Source: Prunella strophiata (taxonomy: Eukaryota; Chordata; Aves; Passeriformes; Prunellidae). Taken from it: DNA of 64,000 nucleotides. The stretch spans positions 17,437,585-17,501,584 of the forward strand of contig JAZBQD010000019.1 in NCBI GenBank assembly GCA_036583965.1. Reading direction: 5' to 3'. The stretch's first letter is position 1, and the number at the start of each line of letters is the position of its first letter. A model generated the notes under the pieces. It did no database searches. It saw nothing but the letters and a program-made list of their open reading frames with translations, and had not been told where the DNA came from. Positions 26,001 through 38,357 of the stretch are shown piece after piece. Position numbers and translations under genes: made by a program.

Positions 26001-29000
26001 TCCTTTTGCTACTGTTGGATTTCCAAAAAAAGTCAGTGAGCTCCTTAAACATTCATCACTTCTCCATTGTCTTGTCTTTTGATACCTCTTTCTGATAACA
26101 ATATTCTTTATCCCAAGTTTGAGATTAGAAAAAGGGACTTGATGGTTATGAACCCTTGTCTAACTTCTGAAATTTATCTATAGAGACACAGAGAAAGATT
26201 TGTGACACATGGGCTAAAATTTTGTTCCTGAAAGTCCAAGTTTTACAAATCACTGTGAGAAAGTGATGGCCATCACTGTGAGCTCTGTGGTAAATGGCAG
26301 GAGAGGTGGCCTGGGCATGCTTACATTTGCATTTGTCTCTTTGAAGACTGAAAGCACACAGTCTTGCCTCTCACTCCTACCTTTCTGCTGTGGTCTCACC
26401 AGTAGGAGCCCTCCCCCGTGCAGTGCAGCCCTGAGTGGAGCTCCCAGGCAGTGCCGGTCGGGGCCTCGCAGGACCCGCACCCCGTCCCTGTGCCCTGCTG
26501 CAGCAGCCATGAGGGGACTGCCACGTGCTGTTGGGATGCAGTTTGCATCCCCTTAGGATGGGGAACGTGGAAGCTTTTCCAGGGATGTGAAATGGACAGC
26601 GTGTTCCCAAGAGGGCAGCTTACATATCAGCTACTGAGGAACAACTGGAACAACTGCTGGAACAACTCCTTCAGTTATTTGCAGGTTTTGATTTTATTAC
26701 CACAGCTTCCACCTTTTGCAGCTGTTTATTGAAGTTAAACCTGTATCAAAGTTGTAGGTTACAACACATTAGACAAATTATAAGCACCCTTCCTATCTGT
26801 ACACTTTATAAGTTGAGATCAGAAGTGATCTGTGAGCATTTGGGGAGGCTGATGAAACAACCTTTTCCTATTCACTTAAAGACTTTGCAGGGTGTCTGTT
26901 ATCGAAAATACATTATTTGGTTGTCCTTTGCAGTCTGGAAACATGGGTTTAATTCTGTGTTACTGTTTTTGTTTTTAATAGGAAATGAAGCTGATCACAG
27001 GGAAGTCTAATACTAATTTCTGTGGATGTTGCAACCACTTTATCAAGAATGATCTAACTATTTTACTTCCTATGCAGAGTCAGAATAAGTTTTTTTCTCT
27101 TGATGTGGTGTTTAGGTGGAGTCTTTGGCAGAATGTTTTGCTGTTTTCATAGTTTTGTAGTTTGTGAAATCACAAAGAATACAAGTTCTTCTAAAGTGTG
27201 TCCTCTGCCACCATCACCTGCCTTAATTTGAAGAGCATCTATGCTTCAGGATTATGTTGCTTTATTTCTGTTTTCTGGCAAGTTAGAGAATATTGGTTTA
27301 GTTTGGTGTCAGGTATGAACAGCAAAGAGAACTTTTACTTGAGTGAATGCACTGATAAGTGCATAAATATTTGAGGATTTGTCAATCCAGGACTTGGTTT
27401 CTTATCAGTTCTCTAACCATTAGACTTCTGTGATCCCACTGAACATAGTTTCATGAAACAAAACAACAACTTTTTTTTTTTTTTTGGTCTTTTTTGCATC
27501 TTACAGCATGAAGGATGTGTAGGGAGGAAAGTTAAATTTGAAAAGGTGGCCACAGATCCTGGACAGAAAAAAAAGAGCAGAAAGTCTGAATCTGATCTCT
27601 CTAACATAATAGCTCCATACAGGAATGGCTGGTAGAAATACAAAAAACCCTCTAATCACATCTTCATTGCTCTCAAAATTAGTAACATGCTTCTGAGCCT
27701 TCTCAGCTGAAATGTTTTTAATTCTTTCTCATTCATACCCCTAAAAAAACCGAAATAATATGTTTTCCATTTGCCAAATACATGAAGATTTGGTTGAGTT
27801 TTTGTTTTGTTTGCATGTGTTTAAACTTTTGGTAAAGTACTGTAAAGCAGAGTCCTTAGTCTGTCATCTTTCTCTAGATGTCAGGCACACACCAGCTCCT
27901 TGCTTTATGTTGTTATTTTTCATGGTTCCATTTGTTGAACAGTCTTTCCAGTTATTTGGCTTCTTAGGCTCTTTTTCCCCTCCTCTGTGCCTTCTGTAGA
28001 TAAATATAGCCTTATTCCAAAGATAACTTGGAATGGTACCGTAGATATTTCCACTAAGTTCATGGGAAAAAGAAAGTGTAGGGATGTGTTTTGAAATTTT
28101 TGTTACTTTGTTTGTAAAACCCTCTGTAGGCCTGGGTGTTTCCCTATGAAAAGTTTTAGAGTGGCCTCATTGACAGAGCTGTGAGTTGCTGCCTGCAGGA
28201 GCTTGAAGCATGTGGGTGCTGTGTTTATCTGCAGCTCCTCATCCCTCTTCCTTGCTGCCCCTGGAGTGTGTGCTGGTGCAGGTAGGGCAGCATTGCACAG
28301 CACATGAGCTGTGTGGTGTGGCAAAAAGCAGAGGGTGTGAGGGACATCTCACCTTTGGTCCCTGGGCAGTGTGGGTGGATGTGTCACCCTTCATCCCGTT
28401 AATGCCATTGTGTCACTGTGACAGCTGCAGCAGTTGTGTGGATGGGGAAGCCTGTGCAGTGTTCAGGAACAGTTCACTGAAGTTTTAGTTGAAAATTCAG
28501 ACTCAGGAGGGAATGTTTGTGCAATGAACAGTGGTCAACGTGAGCATTATGTGTGCTAATCATACAATATTACAGCTGTGTAAATCATCTTGACTTCTGA
28601 ATTTGAAAACAGACTCGTGAAGCTTGGGAAGCCACAAATAGTATCATAGTGTCTCACATTTGCTGCTCTTGGATTATGAAAATCCAAGAATGAAATTTTT
28701 TTTGTATTTTCATAACTCAGGTTAAATTTTTAAATTTAGTTTTAATCATGCTCTTGTATTTTCTTTTAGATTTTCTTCACTTCTCTATTAGTTATTGGAC
28801 TTTTCTTTCCTTTGGTGCTTGTATAAAGAAAAATTGACAGAGAAAGTCATGTTATTTGTAGTTCTGTTGTAAGACTGACATTCATAAAACAATTCTTAAT
28901 GCTACGCTAATAGTGATAAGCTGTTAGTAAAAAATATTAAGATAACTTGAATCTTTCAAACAATGGGTAAGGGATGCCTTTACTTGTAATGGTTATGATT

Positions 29001-31188
29001 TTAAGGCATTCTACATTTAACTCTTTATTTTTTATTTAATATTTGTTTAAACTCAAAGTTAAGGGGCATTGACTATTTCCAAGAATTGCAGCTCTGTCTT
29101 AAACAAAAGCCTGTGTGGACCTTTAATCATTTCACCTAGCATTTCAATATATTTTAAGGAATAGAGAACATGCATAAAATGTGAGGCAGCTGTTGTAGTT
29201 TATGCAAAACTCCAAATATTTGTGTAACCAATTTGTTCCATATGTAGTCTTTCTTTGATAATATCAGTTTTGCACACAGGTTCAAAGGCCTTGGTGGACT
29301 TGGGATAGTCCACTTGAGTCTAAGAGCTGTAGGAACTGATTGCAGGTGACCCATCTTCTTCCTAGGTCATAACAGAAGGTGACAGATGTACCAAAAATCC
29401 TGGTTGTCCATAGAGAAATGTCCTGGGACGTGAGCAGGGCCAGTGAGAACCATTTTCTCTTTTCTCTGCATGGTGTTAGTGGGAAGCAGAGCATAAGAGG
29501 GACCCATTTCATTGCTGCTCGCAGTATGGCTGTGGAGAATGCTGGCAAGGTGGCATCCAGGTGATCAAGGTGGCCCATCAGGCCTTGTGTTAGCCAGCAG
29601 CTAAACTGAGCTACATGGTGCACCATCAGCTTGGGCTCTGGGCCATTGGACCTCACAGACCAGCTGGTCCTTGTCCTGAACAAAATCCTCTGATTCCCTC
29701 ATCTCCCATTTATAAGGTTCACCCATGTACTAAGCCAGGCTTGCTCCAATAATGTTTCCAGCTATCTTACACATACAGTTAAAAGAAAGTGCAGTTTAAT
29801 TTCATACCTGTCTTGGGTGTATAATCCCTGCCTGTGTATTAGACCCAGTATTTCTCAAAATATCAATCAGTCTTTCTGTGAATTATTTCTTTTAAAGCAC
29901 AGATGTCCTATTTCTTCAGTATCTATATGGTTTTTTAGATAAAAAACTTGAAAGGAGTTTTAGTGGGTTAGTTCTTTTGAATCTTTATTGACCAATTCAC
30001 TTTTTCTGGGATGTGTGTTGTATCCATATGTGTATATATACAGGGTGGTGTAGTATCTGTATCATTTGGTATCCTTTCTGGAGAAGGCAGGTTTATTAAT
30101 TTGTTTAAAGAAAGTACATTTTGGTATAATTTCTTTTGTTAGTATTGGAATGCTTGAATCATGATTTTTGTCATCATCAGGTATGACTTCTGATGGCAGA
30201 AAGCCTCAGCTCAAGACTGGAGTTGTCTCATGCAGGTTCTGATTACTGACCATGTTTTTTCTGGCTTTTATAACTCTATCACCTGGGTTCCTGTTGTATC
30301 CAGTTTTCAGTGTGTGTGAATCTGCCCTCTGTATGATCCAAAGTAAAAGTCATATTCCTCCTATTTTGATGGGACTGGCTTTTGTAGGAATAAAACTTGC
30401 AGGTTTTTCTAGAGTTTCGTTTCTCAGGAACCTCCAAGGTTCAGATGAGTAAAACCAGAAAGGGCTTAAATGGTATTAAAATGTCTTTTTCTGAACTTTT
30501 CGAATAAAAAGCATAGAGTCTTTCTTAATACAAAAACTTCTTTACACTTGGGTTTTGAATTTTGACTTGGAAAAATCAAGCTGCTTGTTTCGTCAGAATG
30601 AAGTACTTTTATAAAAACTGGTTTTTGGAGGTGTTGGAGGGTCCTTAGCAGAGAAATTTCTATTCTCCTCAAGGTTCTCTGTGCCTGGGAACACAAATTG
30701 TTTTCCTCACCACCTCTTTGTCCTGCAGTAAAAGAACAGAGGGTGAGAGGTATGTCTCTTTGCCTGTCCAGTGTGTCCAGTGCTACAGTGGCTTGATAAA
30801 ATGGTTGTTCCTCTTTCCCCTTGCTAAACAGAAGTACTCTGCACTTGTACTTCTTGTTCTTTTTCAGTAAAGCTCTGATGAAACTCTGGAAGTTATATTT
30901 GATTATCTGTAGTGTATTGTTTCACAGATGTTTTGACTTGGAAACCCCATAGTTCTGTCAGGCAGTTTTGTTACAGCAAAAAACAAGTGAGAATTCAGGG
31001 GCCATGTTTTAGATAGATTTCAAGAAATTGAATTCAACAATTTTTTTTGTTGGCTTTCTTTCCATTCCAGGTGTCCCTGAGACCAGTCTGTATGCATGTG
31101 GTACTCATTGGTGTTATTTGTGCTGTTTCTGAATTGTGAACCTGTTTGTAAAATGCAGCATTTTCCTCTTTGATTCTTGAGGGGTTTT
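23016..31188. other. FOXN3: FOXN3 intron, no recognised repeat family or exon
   Basis: Mostly AT-rich intron. A T15 run lies at 27471-27485. A short three-fold GGAACAACT-type repeat lies at about 26,638-26,668. The 23,930-24,140 stretch is rich in homeodomain-like AT motifs and may be conserved non-coding DNA (see findings). Nothing else is supportable. Confidence 0.55.
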
Positions 31189-31712
31189 GTTTGATTGTTT
31201 GTTTGTTTGTTTGTTTGTTTGTTTGTTTGTTTGTTTGTTTGTTTGTTTGTTTGTTTGTTTGTTTGTTTGTTTGTTTGTTTGTTTGTTTGTTTGTTTGTTT
31301 GTTTGTTTGTTTGTTTGTTTGTTTGTTTGTTTGTTTGTTTGTTTGTTTGTTTGTTTGTTTGTTTGTTTGTTTGTTTGTTTGTTTGTTTGTTTGTTTGTTT
31401 GTTTGTTTGTTTGTTTGTTTGTTTGTTTGTTTGTTTGTTTGTTTGTTTGTTTGTTTGTTTGTTTGTTTGTTTGTTTGTTTGTTTGTTTGTTTGTTTGTTT
31501 GTTTGTTTGTTTGTTTGTTTGTTTGTTTGTTTGTTTGTTTGTTTGTTTGTTTGTTTGTTTGTTTGTTTGTTTGTTTGTTTGTTTGTTTGTTTGTTTGTTT
31601 GTTTGTTTGTTTGTTTGTTTGTTTGTTTGTTTGTTTGTTTGTTTGTTTGTTTGTTTGTTTGTTTGTTTGTTTGTTTGTTTGTTTGATTGTTTGTTTGTTT
31701 GTTTGTTTGTTT
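31189..31712. repeat. (GTTT)n microsatellite, 131 units
   Basis: The array reads GTTT, GATT, then 122 uninterrupted GTTT units (31197-31684, 488 bp), then GATT and six further GTTT units. Every plus-strand frame is open because the unit contains no stop, producing meaningless repeats of L, F, V and C. A perfect tetranucleotide array of this length is exceptional and is very likely polymorphic in length. Confidence 0.99.
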
Positions 31713-34700
31713 TGCTGATTTAAAGAGTGGTGATGGGAGGCTTAGGGGCAGGCTGTAAGTAACTTAGTGGAACCTCAGTGGTTACAACAGGAGAATGTTG
31801 AGGCTAATGATTAAATGATAATCCCACAAAAGGTTGAATTTTGTTTAATTACTATGTCCATGGCTAATATAAGTGCATCTGGAAGAAGTTTCTAGTCCTT
31901 GTGGGATTTTTACATTTAAATCTGTCTCTCCAGTACTTCAAGTCCACATGGGCTGTAGAAGCAAGCACAAATTTACTGTGCTATGTTATGTTGCTCTTCC
32001 ACTTTCTGTGAAAAATTCATCCTTGGCATTAGGTCACAGAAACCCTGGACTAAACAGGCTGTGGGTTTCATCCAGTTTGGTGAGTTTCCTGTTGTTCTAC
32101 TTTTGATAAGATTCCCCATGTTGTGTCTGAGGCTTTTTTCCCTATGACTGCATATGGTTTTAGTAATAAATGTGCAGATCTCTGGGGGTTTCAGTGCACA
32201 GATATGTGTATATTCTGCAGTGTACTTTTTATGCCAAAAGACAGCCTGGCTTCCAGGGAAGCTGTTCTCTCTTGCACTTAGAAACAAAATGTACTGGTTT
32301 AGGGCAGGTGACCTATTTTCATTACAAAAGAGCAAATACTCAGAGAACAGTGATAAGAGAATTGTTTGAGACAACTAGTCTGGAGTGGGTTTGTGCCAGT
32401 GGTTTGACTGGCAAACACGTTAGGGAGGTTCATGTTGCTGATGAATGACCTGGGGATACCAGCAGAGCAGTGTGGGTAGGGCTGCAGCCCAGCTCTCTCT
32501 CTGGGGTGGAGTTGTTTGGATTGTCACATGCACCTGTGTATCTGTTTACAAGGGAGCATGGTTTCCACCTCCATGCATTAAGATCCTTTATTCCTTTGTG
32601 AAAGGCAAATGACTGAAGAGGTTGGCCAGCTCGGGTATGAGTGTGGATTAGAGCTTTATAAAAGATCTTTCTTTTCATCCTGACTTGTTCCTGCTTTGTT
32701 GACAATCCCCTGCTGTTAATTGCCAGTACTCACTCTGTCAGCTCATATGAACAGTGCAGTTATGTATGGTCATTTTTTATTGCTCTGCTCTTAAAGCATC
32801 CAAGATAGCACAGCCAGTGGGTCTTGCTAATACAATTGTAAATGTATTTCTTTCTTGGCTTGCTGCAGCATGCATGTACCTGTTCAGTTTTTCTTTCATT
32901 AGCTTGTATGACATATTTTCAGTATTAGAATCAGGACTGCATGATCTTTAAAATAACTGTAATTTATTATTCTGCCCACTTTTAAAGGTAGGAGTCGGTG
33001 TCCAATTTTATGCAGCTAGTGGGGTTTTGCATTTGTTTCTTACAGCCTGTTATACCTGACTGCTGTTGTCAGTTGTTCTCTGTGCTGCAGTTTTTAACCT
33101 CACTGATGGGTTCTCTGTGTTGTCTGCCTGGGTGATATAAATATTGCAGAGCTCTACGCCTCTCACTGCTTTTTTTCTGTAACTATTTTTATCACAATTC
33201 CATTATATATCCTTCCAAAAGAAATTCTGTTGAAACAGTGGTTACAGGCTTGGTGGAGACTTTCCTAAGGTTAGTTTGAAAAGCTAAAGATGCTCAAAAC
33301 AGACTCTCTTTTTGGCAGTTCCACTTCAGTGTTTAGGAATTCTGTGTAGAATTCTGTGGTTTAGTCTATTGTGGTGGTGGTGAGGGTGGTGTTTTTTAAG
33401 ATAAAATATATGGAATTTGGAAAAATGAATTGCATAGCAATGCAGATACTGAAGGTTGGGTTATTAAAAATGTAACAGCACTTTCAAATGTCCATGGAGC
33501 ACTGGGAATTCATAACTGATGGAAGTGAAGGATGCAGGTCCAGTAAAAGTATATGAAAGAGAAATGTAAATTTAGCAAATTTGACATAATTTGGGTTTCA
33601 TTAATTTTTATGTTTAATCTGGATAAGCAGATGGAGAAAAAATACAAACAAAAAGGAATTGGGTTACTTTTAATTATGTAACTTTCCTGAAAAGGCGGTT
33701 TTTTTTTTCAGGCAGCTGTCTGATCAATGGCAAAATTCATAACAGCTCCCCACGTATTTAGGATCTTTATTAATTGGAGTTCCTTCTCTATATAAAAAAA
33801 TTGTTCTCTCTTTAGCTGTTTTGCATATGAAAGATGAAGAAGACCATTTTTCTCATGAGATAAAAAAATAAATAAAACAATTAATTAGAATGAAATAATT
33901 TTCTAAACTTAAGGGAATTAATAACAAACAAAGCTTCTGGAATAGCCAGCTTTTATTTTGTAACTTGCAAGTATAATATAATGTAAAAGGAAGGCTTTAT
34001 ACAAACACATTTATTCCATGATAGTTTAGGAGCCACAGTCATCTATATTGCTAAAGCAATGTAGATCTTTTGATTATTAAGTACATTTTGCTGCTTTTGC
34101 CTTCATATGTGGAAGTAGACTTGGTCAGATTTGGGGGGAAAAAGAAACTGGAAATTTCTCCTGGAAGTGTTAGAGCTGGTCTTTTTCTGTCACCCTGGGG
34201 ATATCACTGTCAAAACTCTGCTTTGAAAATAGGACAGTTTGTATTGATGAGCCCTATATTTTGTAATTACATGGAGCAAGAGCTTTAGGAGTTTGGTTTG
34301 TGTTCAGCTTTGATGACCCTTGGAGTAGTATCACCTACTCACCAGTTCAGTAGAGGGTTGCTTTTGTGCTTTGGTTTGGAGGTTTGTTGGGGTGATTTTT
34401 GTTGTGTTTTCTTGTTTTTCCTTTTTCCTAAAAAGTCATTTTAAGATGCTTTTGCTGCCCTTGTAGAATAACAAACTGTCCTCTTAGTTGTGCTGGTGAA
34501 GACACTTGTGTAGTTGTGCTGTAAGTGTGATCCTGGTGATTTGTTGTGGGGTTTTTTAAGGTGTTGGGGGTTGTCAAGGGCGAGGGCTTTCTTAAAGCAT
34601 TCCTACCAGTGAAAACCCATCATTGAGCCATAATCTTACTGAGATGGCACAGTGCTGTGCTAGTAAATTTATGGTACACTTGGCTCCCAGAGGAGATCCT

Positions 34701-37700
34701 CTCCAGAAGAGCATGGAGGCATCATTGTGCTGAGTATTGACTCTGTTACAATCTGCTAGGTGTGTGCTACAAACCTGCCTTAAAGGTTTCTTGACTTGCA
34801 AACCTGATTTTTCAAGTCACTTCAATGCTATAGAAAAGTCTTCCAGTGCCAGGTAAAGCAGGAGAAAAAAATGCTTTACCTCACAATTCCTTGGTGTTCA
34901 CAAGCTTGGTGAAAAAGGGTCATTTGCCAGGCACAGCTCAGAGTTCTGATGCAGTAGCAGTGCAGCAGCCTGGTCTGGCAGAGGCATTTGGAGTGCTTTG
35001 AAGCAGGCAAACACTTCCCAGGGACTCTGACCTGAGGAGAGGGGACTGGCAACAGGAACTGGTCTTCACTTGCTATCTTCTGATTACCAGGTTTCAAACT
35101 GCAGTGTAGAAAAGGGAGGTTGCTTTGATGCCATAAACAAGTTAATATCTCTGTAGACACATTTGCTTGATTTTCATGTGGATGTCTCTCTGCTGCTGTT
35201 GTATTGCTGCTGTGAACAGATTTTGACACTAGGATGGAAAACTTCCCATTTTAATAGCATATGAGAAGGAGACAAGTACACAGACCCTGGATTATCTTTC
35301 CTTGGTCATTGACCAGGTGCAAATAATGAACTTACTAGACTGAATTAGTTCCTTAAAGGATATTGTCTGAAATCCATCTGGTAGAGTGCTGAAAAGCAGA
35401 CTCAATAAAATTCTGGAAAATTGACTGTAGGAAAGAGTTTTCTGCTGGCAGGAAGCTGAATTGGATGACCTGAGGACAGCCCCTAGTCTGAAATTTGTGA
35501 CACGAAGGCAAACAGAAATAAGTGATGGATCCCGAGCACATTTGCAAACTGCATTTTCAAGAGATGGAAAATTTAAATGCCTTTATTCCAGCTCATCTAT
35601 AATATGAATTCCTCAGCAAAGTGTTGGATTGTAGATGGCTTTAGTATGGTGGGAGAATCTAGCATTCCAAGGATGGTAATATGTGCAGAATTTACTTATT
35701 TCGCATCTTAAATGAGCCACTGAGACACCACCTGACCTCAAGCTATGGTGCAAACGAAGAAAAATCATCAGTAAGTTTAGCTCTGTGTTCATACTTGCTA
35801 CCAATTTCTATGACAGGAGATAAAAGCTGTGTTCTTACTGTGTAAAAGTTATATACCCACAGCATTCCAGAAGGTTCTTGCAGTGACAGACTGTTTTCTT
35901 CTCCAGCAGTAGTGAGATGCTGGCTGAGCATTCCTTTCTACACACATGTATCTGTTGTTGTCTCTTTGCAGCAATGGTAGAGTCCCTAAATCTAGTGAGA
36001 CTTGAGTGTCTTGTGTGTTGACTTCTGCAGGAGTCTCAATGTCTGACAGCTTGTCTCTCACTGATGCTCCACAAGAAGTGTTTATCTTTCAGAAGAGTGA
36101 AGCAGGTTGTATCATTTTCCTTTTTTGATGCTAATCCATTCTTCATGACATACCTCCTCGTGGATGTCTGAAGACAGTAGTGAATAGGAGTGTGGATTTA
36201 GTCCCAGTTGTGGTTGAACTCCAGACGCTGCTGGGGGCACAGTGGAAGCAGTGTGTATCTCAGATGGAGTTTCTTGTGTTGACCTTCAGCTTCAGGATGG
36301 TAGAAGGCACTATACAATATCAAAATGTCAAAACTTCATGTCTGCACTTGGTGATGTAAAAACCAAAGAAAGCTTCTGAAGCTTTGAAAACTTCTGAAGC
36401 TTTTGGCTTATTTTGCCTGAATCAAAACTCAAGGTTAGCCTTAGGTTTGCTGGAAATGAACATCCATTGGAAACAGCTTTTTTATGGTTTTGTTTTAATG
36501 TACTTCCTAGATTGAAGTTTCCAAATACAGAAAAACTAATTTTGCTTCCAAGTCTGCTGCAAGTCTGAGAAAATTTCAGAAAATGGAAAACGGTCAACAC
36601 TGCTATTCCCTTGGTAAGAGAAGTAATTGTTCCTTTTTGGCACTACCTGCAAATACAGTCATGAGCTGAAAAGTAGCAGGTTTCTTAAATCTCCTCTTTT
36701 CTTGTTATTCTTCAGGAATATTTCTTCAACACAGACTGTCCTTTCACCACACCAGCTCAGTCCCATCACGTTGATGCTTTCCTTGGCAGCTGCTGTAGGT
36801 GATGTGTGCAGGGTGCTCCTTGTTCCCCTCCTTCCTGGCAGGGGTAGCTCTGGAGGGGCTGGCACTGCCTGTGCCACCGTGTGCCCAGCTGGGAGGCTTG
36901 GCCCCCTGCACGCTGCCCTCCAGCCTGCACATCACCCACAAACTTGGGGAGCTTCATGAGCAGCAGTGAAGCAATTCTCTGGCTCTGTGAAATTGTGCTG
37001 CTCATGCTGTGCAATTTAAAGACAAAATGCTTCCTGCTAATTATTAACAGTTAGTCTGTAGGAACAGACTCATTACAGGGGCACTGAACCCTGGCCTGCT
37101 GTCCTTTTCGGCACCTGAACAATGCGGTAGGGAGGGGACAAAATGGCAAGAGAAACTGGAGTGCTGGCACCAATTAGTCCCGAGATTAGTCCTGAAAGAG
37201 GATTGCAATTTCAAGGCCAAAAAGAGAAGGGAGTGGGTAAAAGGATTTGAAATGAGATTATAGGACCTAAAAGCGCCTTTCTTTTGTTAGGGAAATAATT
37301 CAGCAGTTTTGCTCGAGCCAGTGAGACAATCCAGTTTAGTGGCTGAAGCAAGAGATGTGTGTCCTGTTGATTTTTAAGGTTCTTTAACGAAGTTGATCCC
37401 CAGTTGTGTTTGTTACTGCTTCCTGTGAAATCCAAGTGTTTTCAACAAACAAACAAAAACATGGAAGAAAGCTATTACCTCATCAAAAGGCCTGTTGTTT
37501 TTCAGGAAGCTTATTTGTATTCTTTAAAAGGGAAGCCAAGAAAAGGAGGCAGATTGAACTCCTTGTTTTTCTTTGGGGAAACTTTTTTCCCTGGTGGTTA
37601 CTATGAAACTGGCACTGAAGTCACCCTTTCACGACCCATCCTACCGATGAATTTCAGTGCCAGTTTTTGTTTGTTGGCTACTCAAAGATGCAGATCAGGC

Positions 37701-38313
37701 AATTCCTACTTCAATTAAAAGCACCATCTCCGGTCAGTGCCATAGTGGTGAACATCATTCTTTTCCTTGGAGAGGGAAGCAGGCACTAAGCCTTGCTGCC
37801 CTGTTGAAGAGACCACAATAGGCACTCATGTAACACCATAATGGTCTGGGACTGAAGACTGGAGCTTGCTTGGAGCCAGCAGAAAGAGAGGTCTTCCCTC
37901 TTCCTCTCCCTCAGAAGGAGAATTACAAAAGGGGGAATTACTGAAAAGAATTGCAGATGTTGTGAACTTAATAGGAAATGTTTTGATGCAGTCTGTTCAT
38001 GCAAGACTGTGTGAAATAATGACACTTCTGCTGTTCCCAAAAAGCTGTTTCTCTTGGGGTGGCTTAGAGTCAACAGTTGTGTGAGGATCACACAGCTGTT
38101 GTGTGTTACAAGCTTTTTCTTTCTTTACTTTTCCAGTGGAACTTAGTGCAAAACACCTATGCAGGCAGGCTTGAAACCTTTGCTTTCTGTTCACTGTGCC
38201 TGCAAGTACAGGGAAATTTCTCATCATGAAGGTGTAATGAGTTCTGCCATGTTCTTGATTCCCCCTCTGCATTTCACATAAGCCTTTGTTAAAACTACTT
38301 TCATAGGCAAGTA
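31713..38313. other. FOXN3: FOXN3 intron, no recognised feature
   Basis: Unique-looking intron with no repeat family or exon that I can support. The stretch 37,020-37,400 combines homeodomain-like and SOX-like motifs with more CpG than its surroundings and could be a conserved regulatory element (see findings). Confidence 0.5.
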
Positions 38314-38357
38314 AGTAGAATCATTAAGGTTTGAAAAAGACATCTAAGTTCAATGCT
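38314..38357 (-). mobile_element. CR1 LINE 3' remnant
   Basis: The words agaatcattaaggtttgaaa and aagacatctaagttcaatgc resemble the antisense CR1 end 'agaatcaccaaggttggaaaagacctctaag'. Only about 45 bp is recognisable; sequence after it drifts from the consensus. Confidence 0.65.

Noticed and set aside
29282..29683. 133-codon minus-strand open frame
   Set aside because: Checked for retroelement or known protein motifs by eye and found none; length is within chance for 64 kb on six frames.
31170..31723. Open reading frames of up to 182 codons over the (GTTT)n array
   Set aside because: They are pure microsatellite translation; the unit has no stop codon in any frame.
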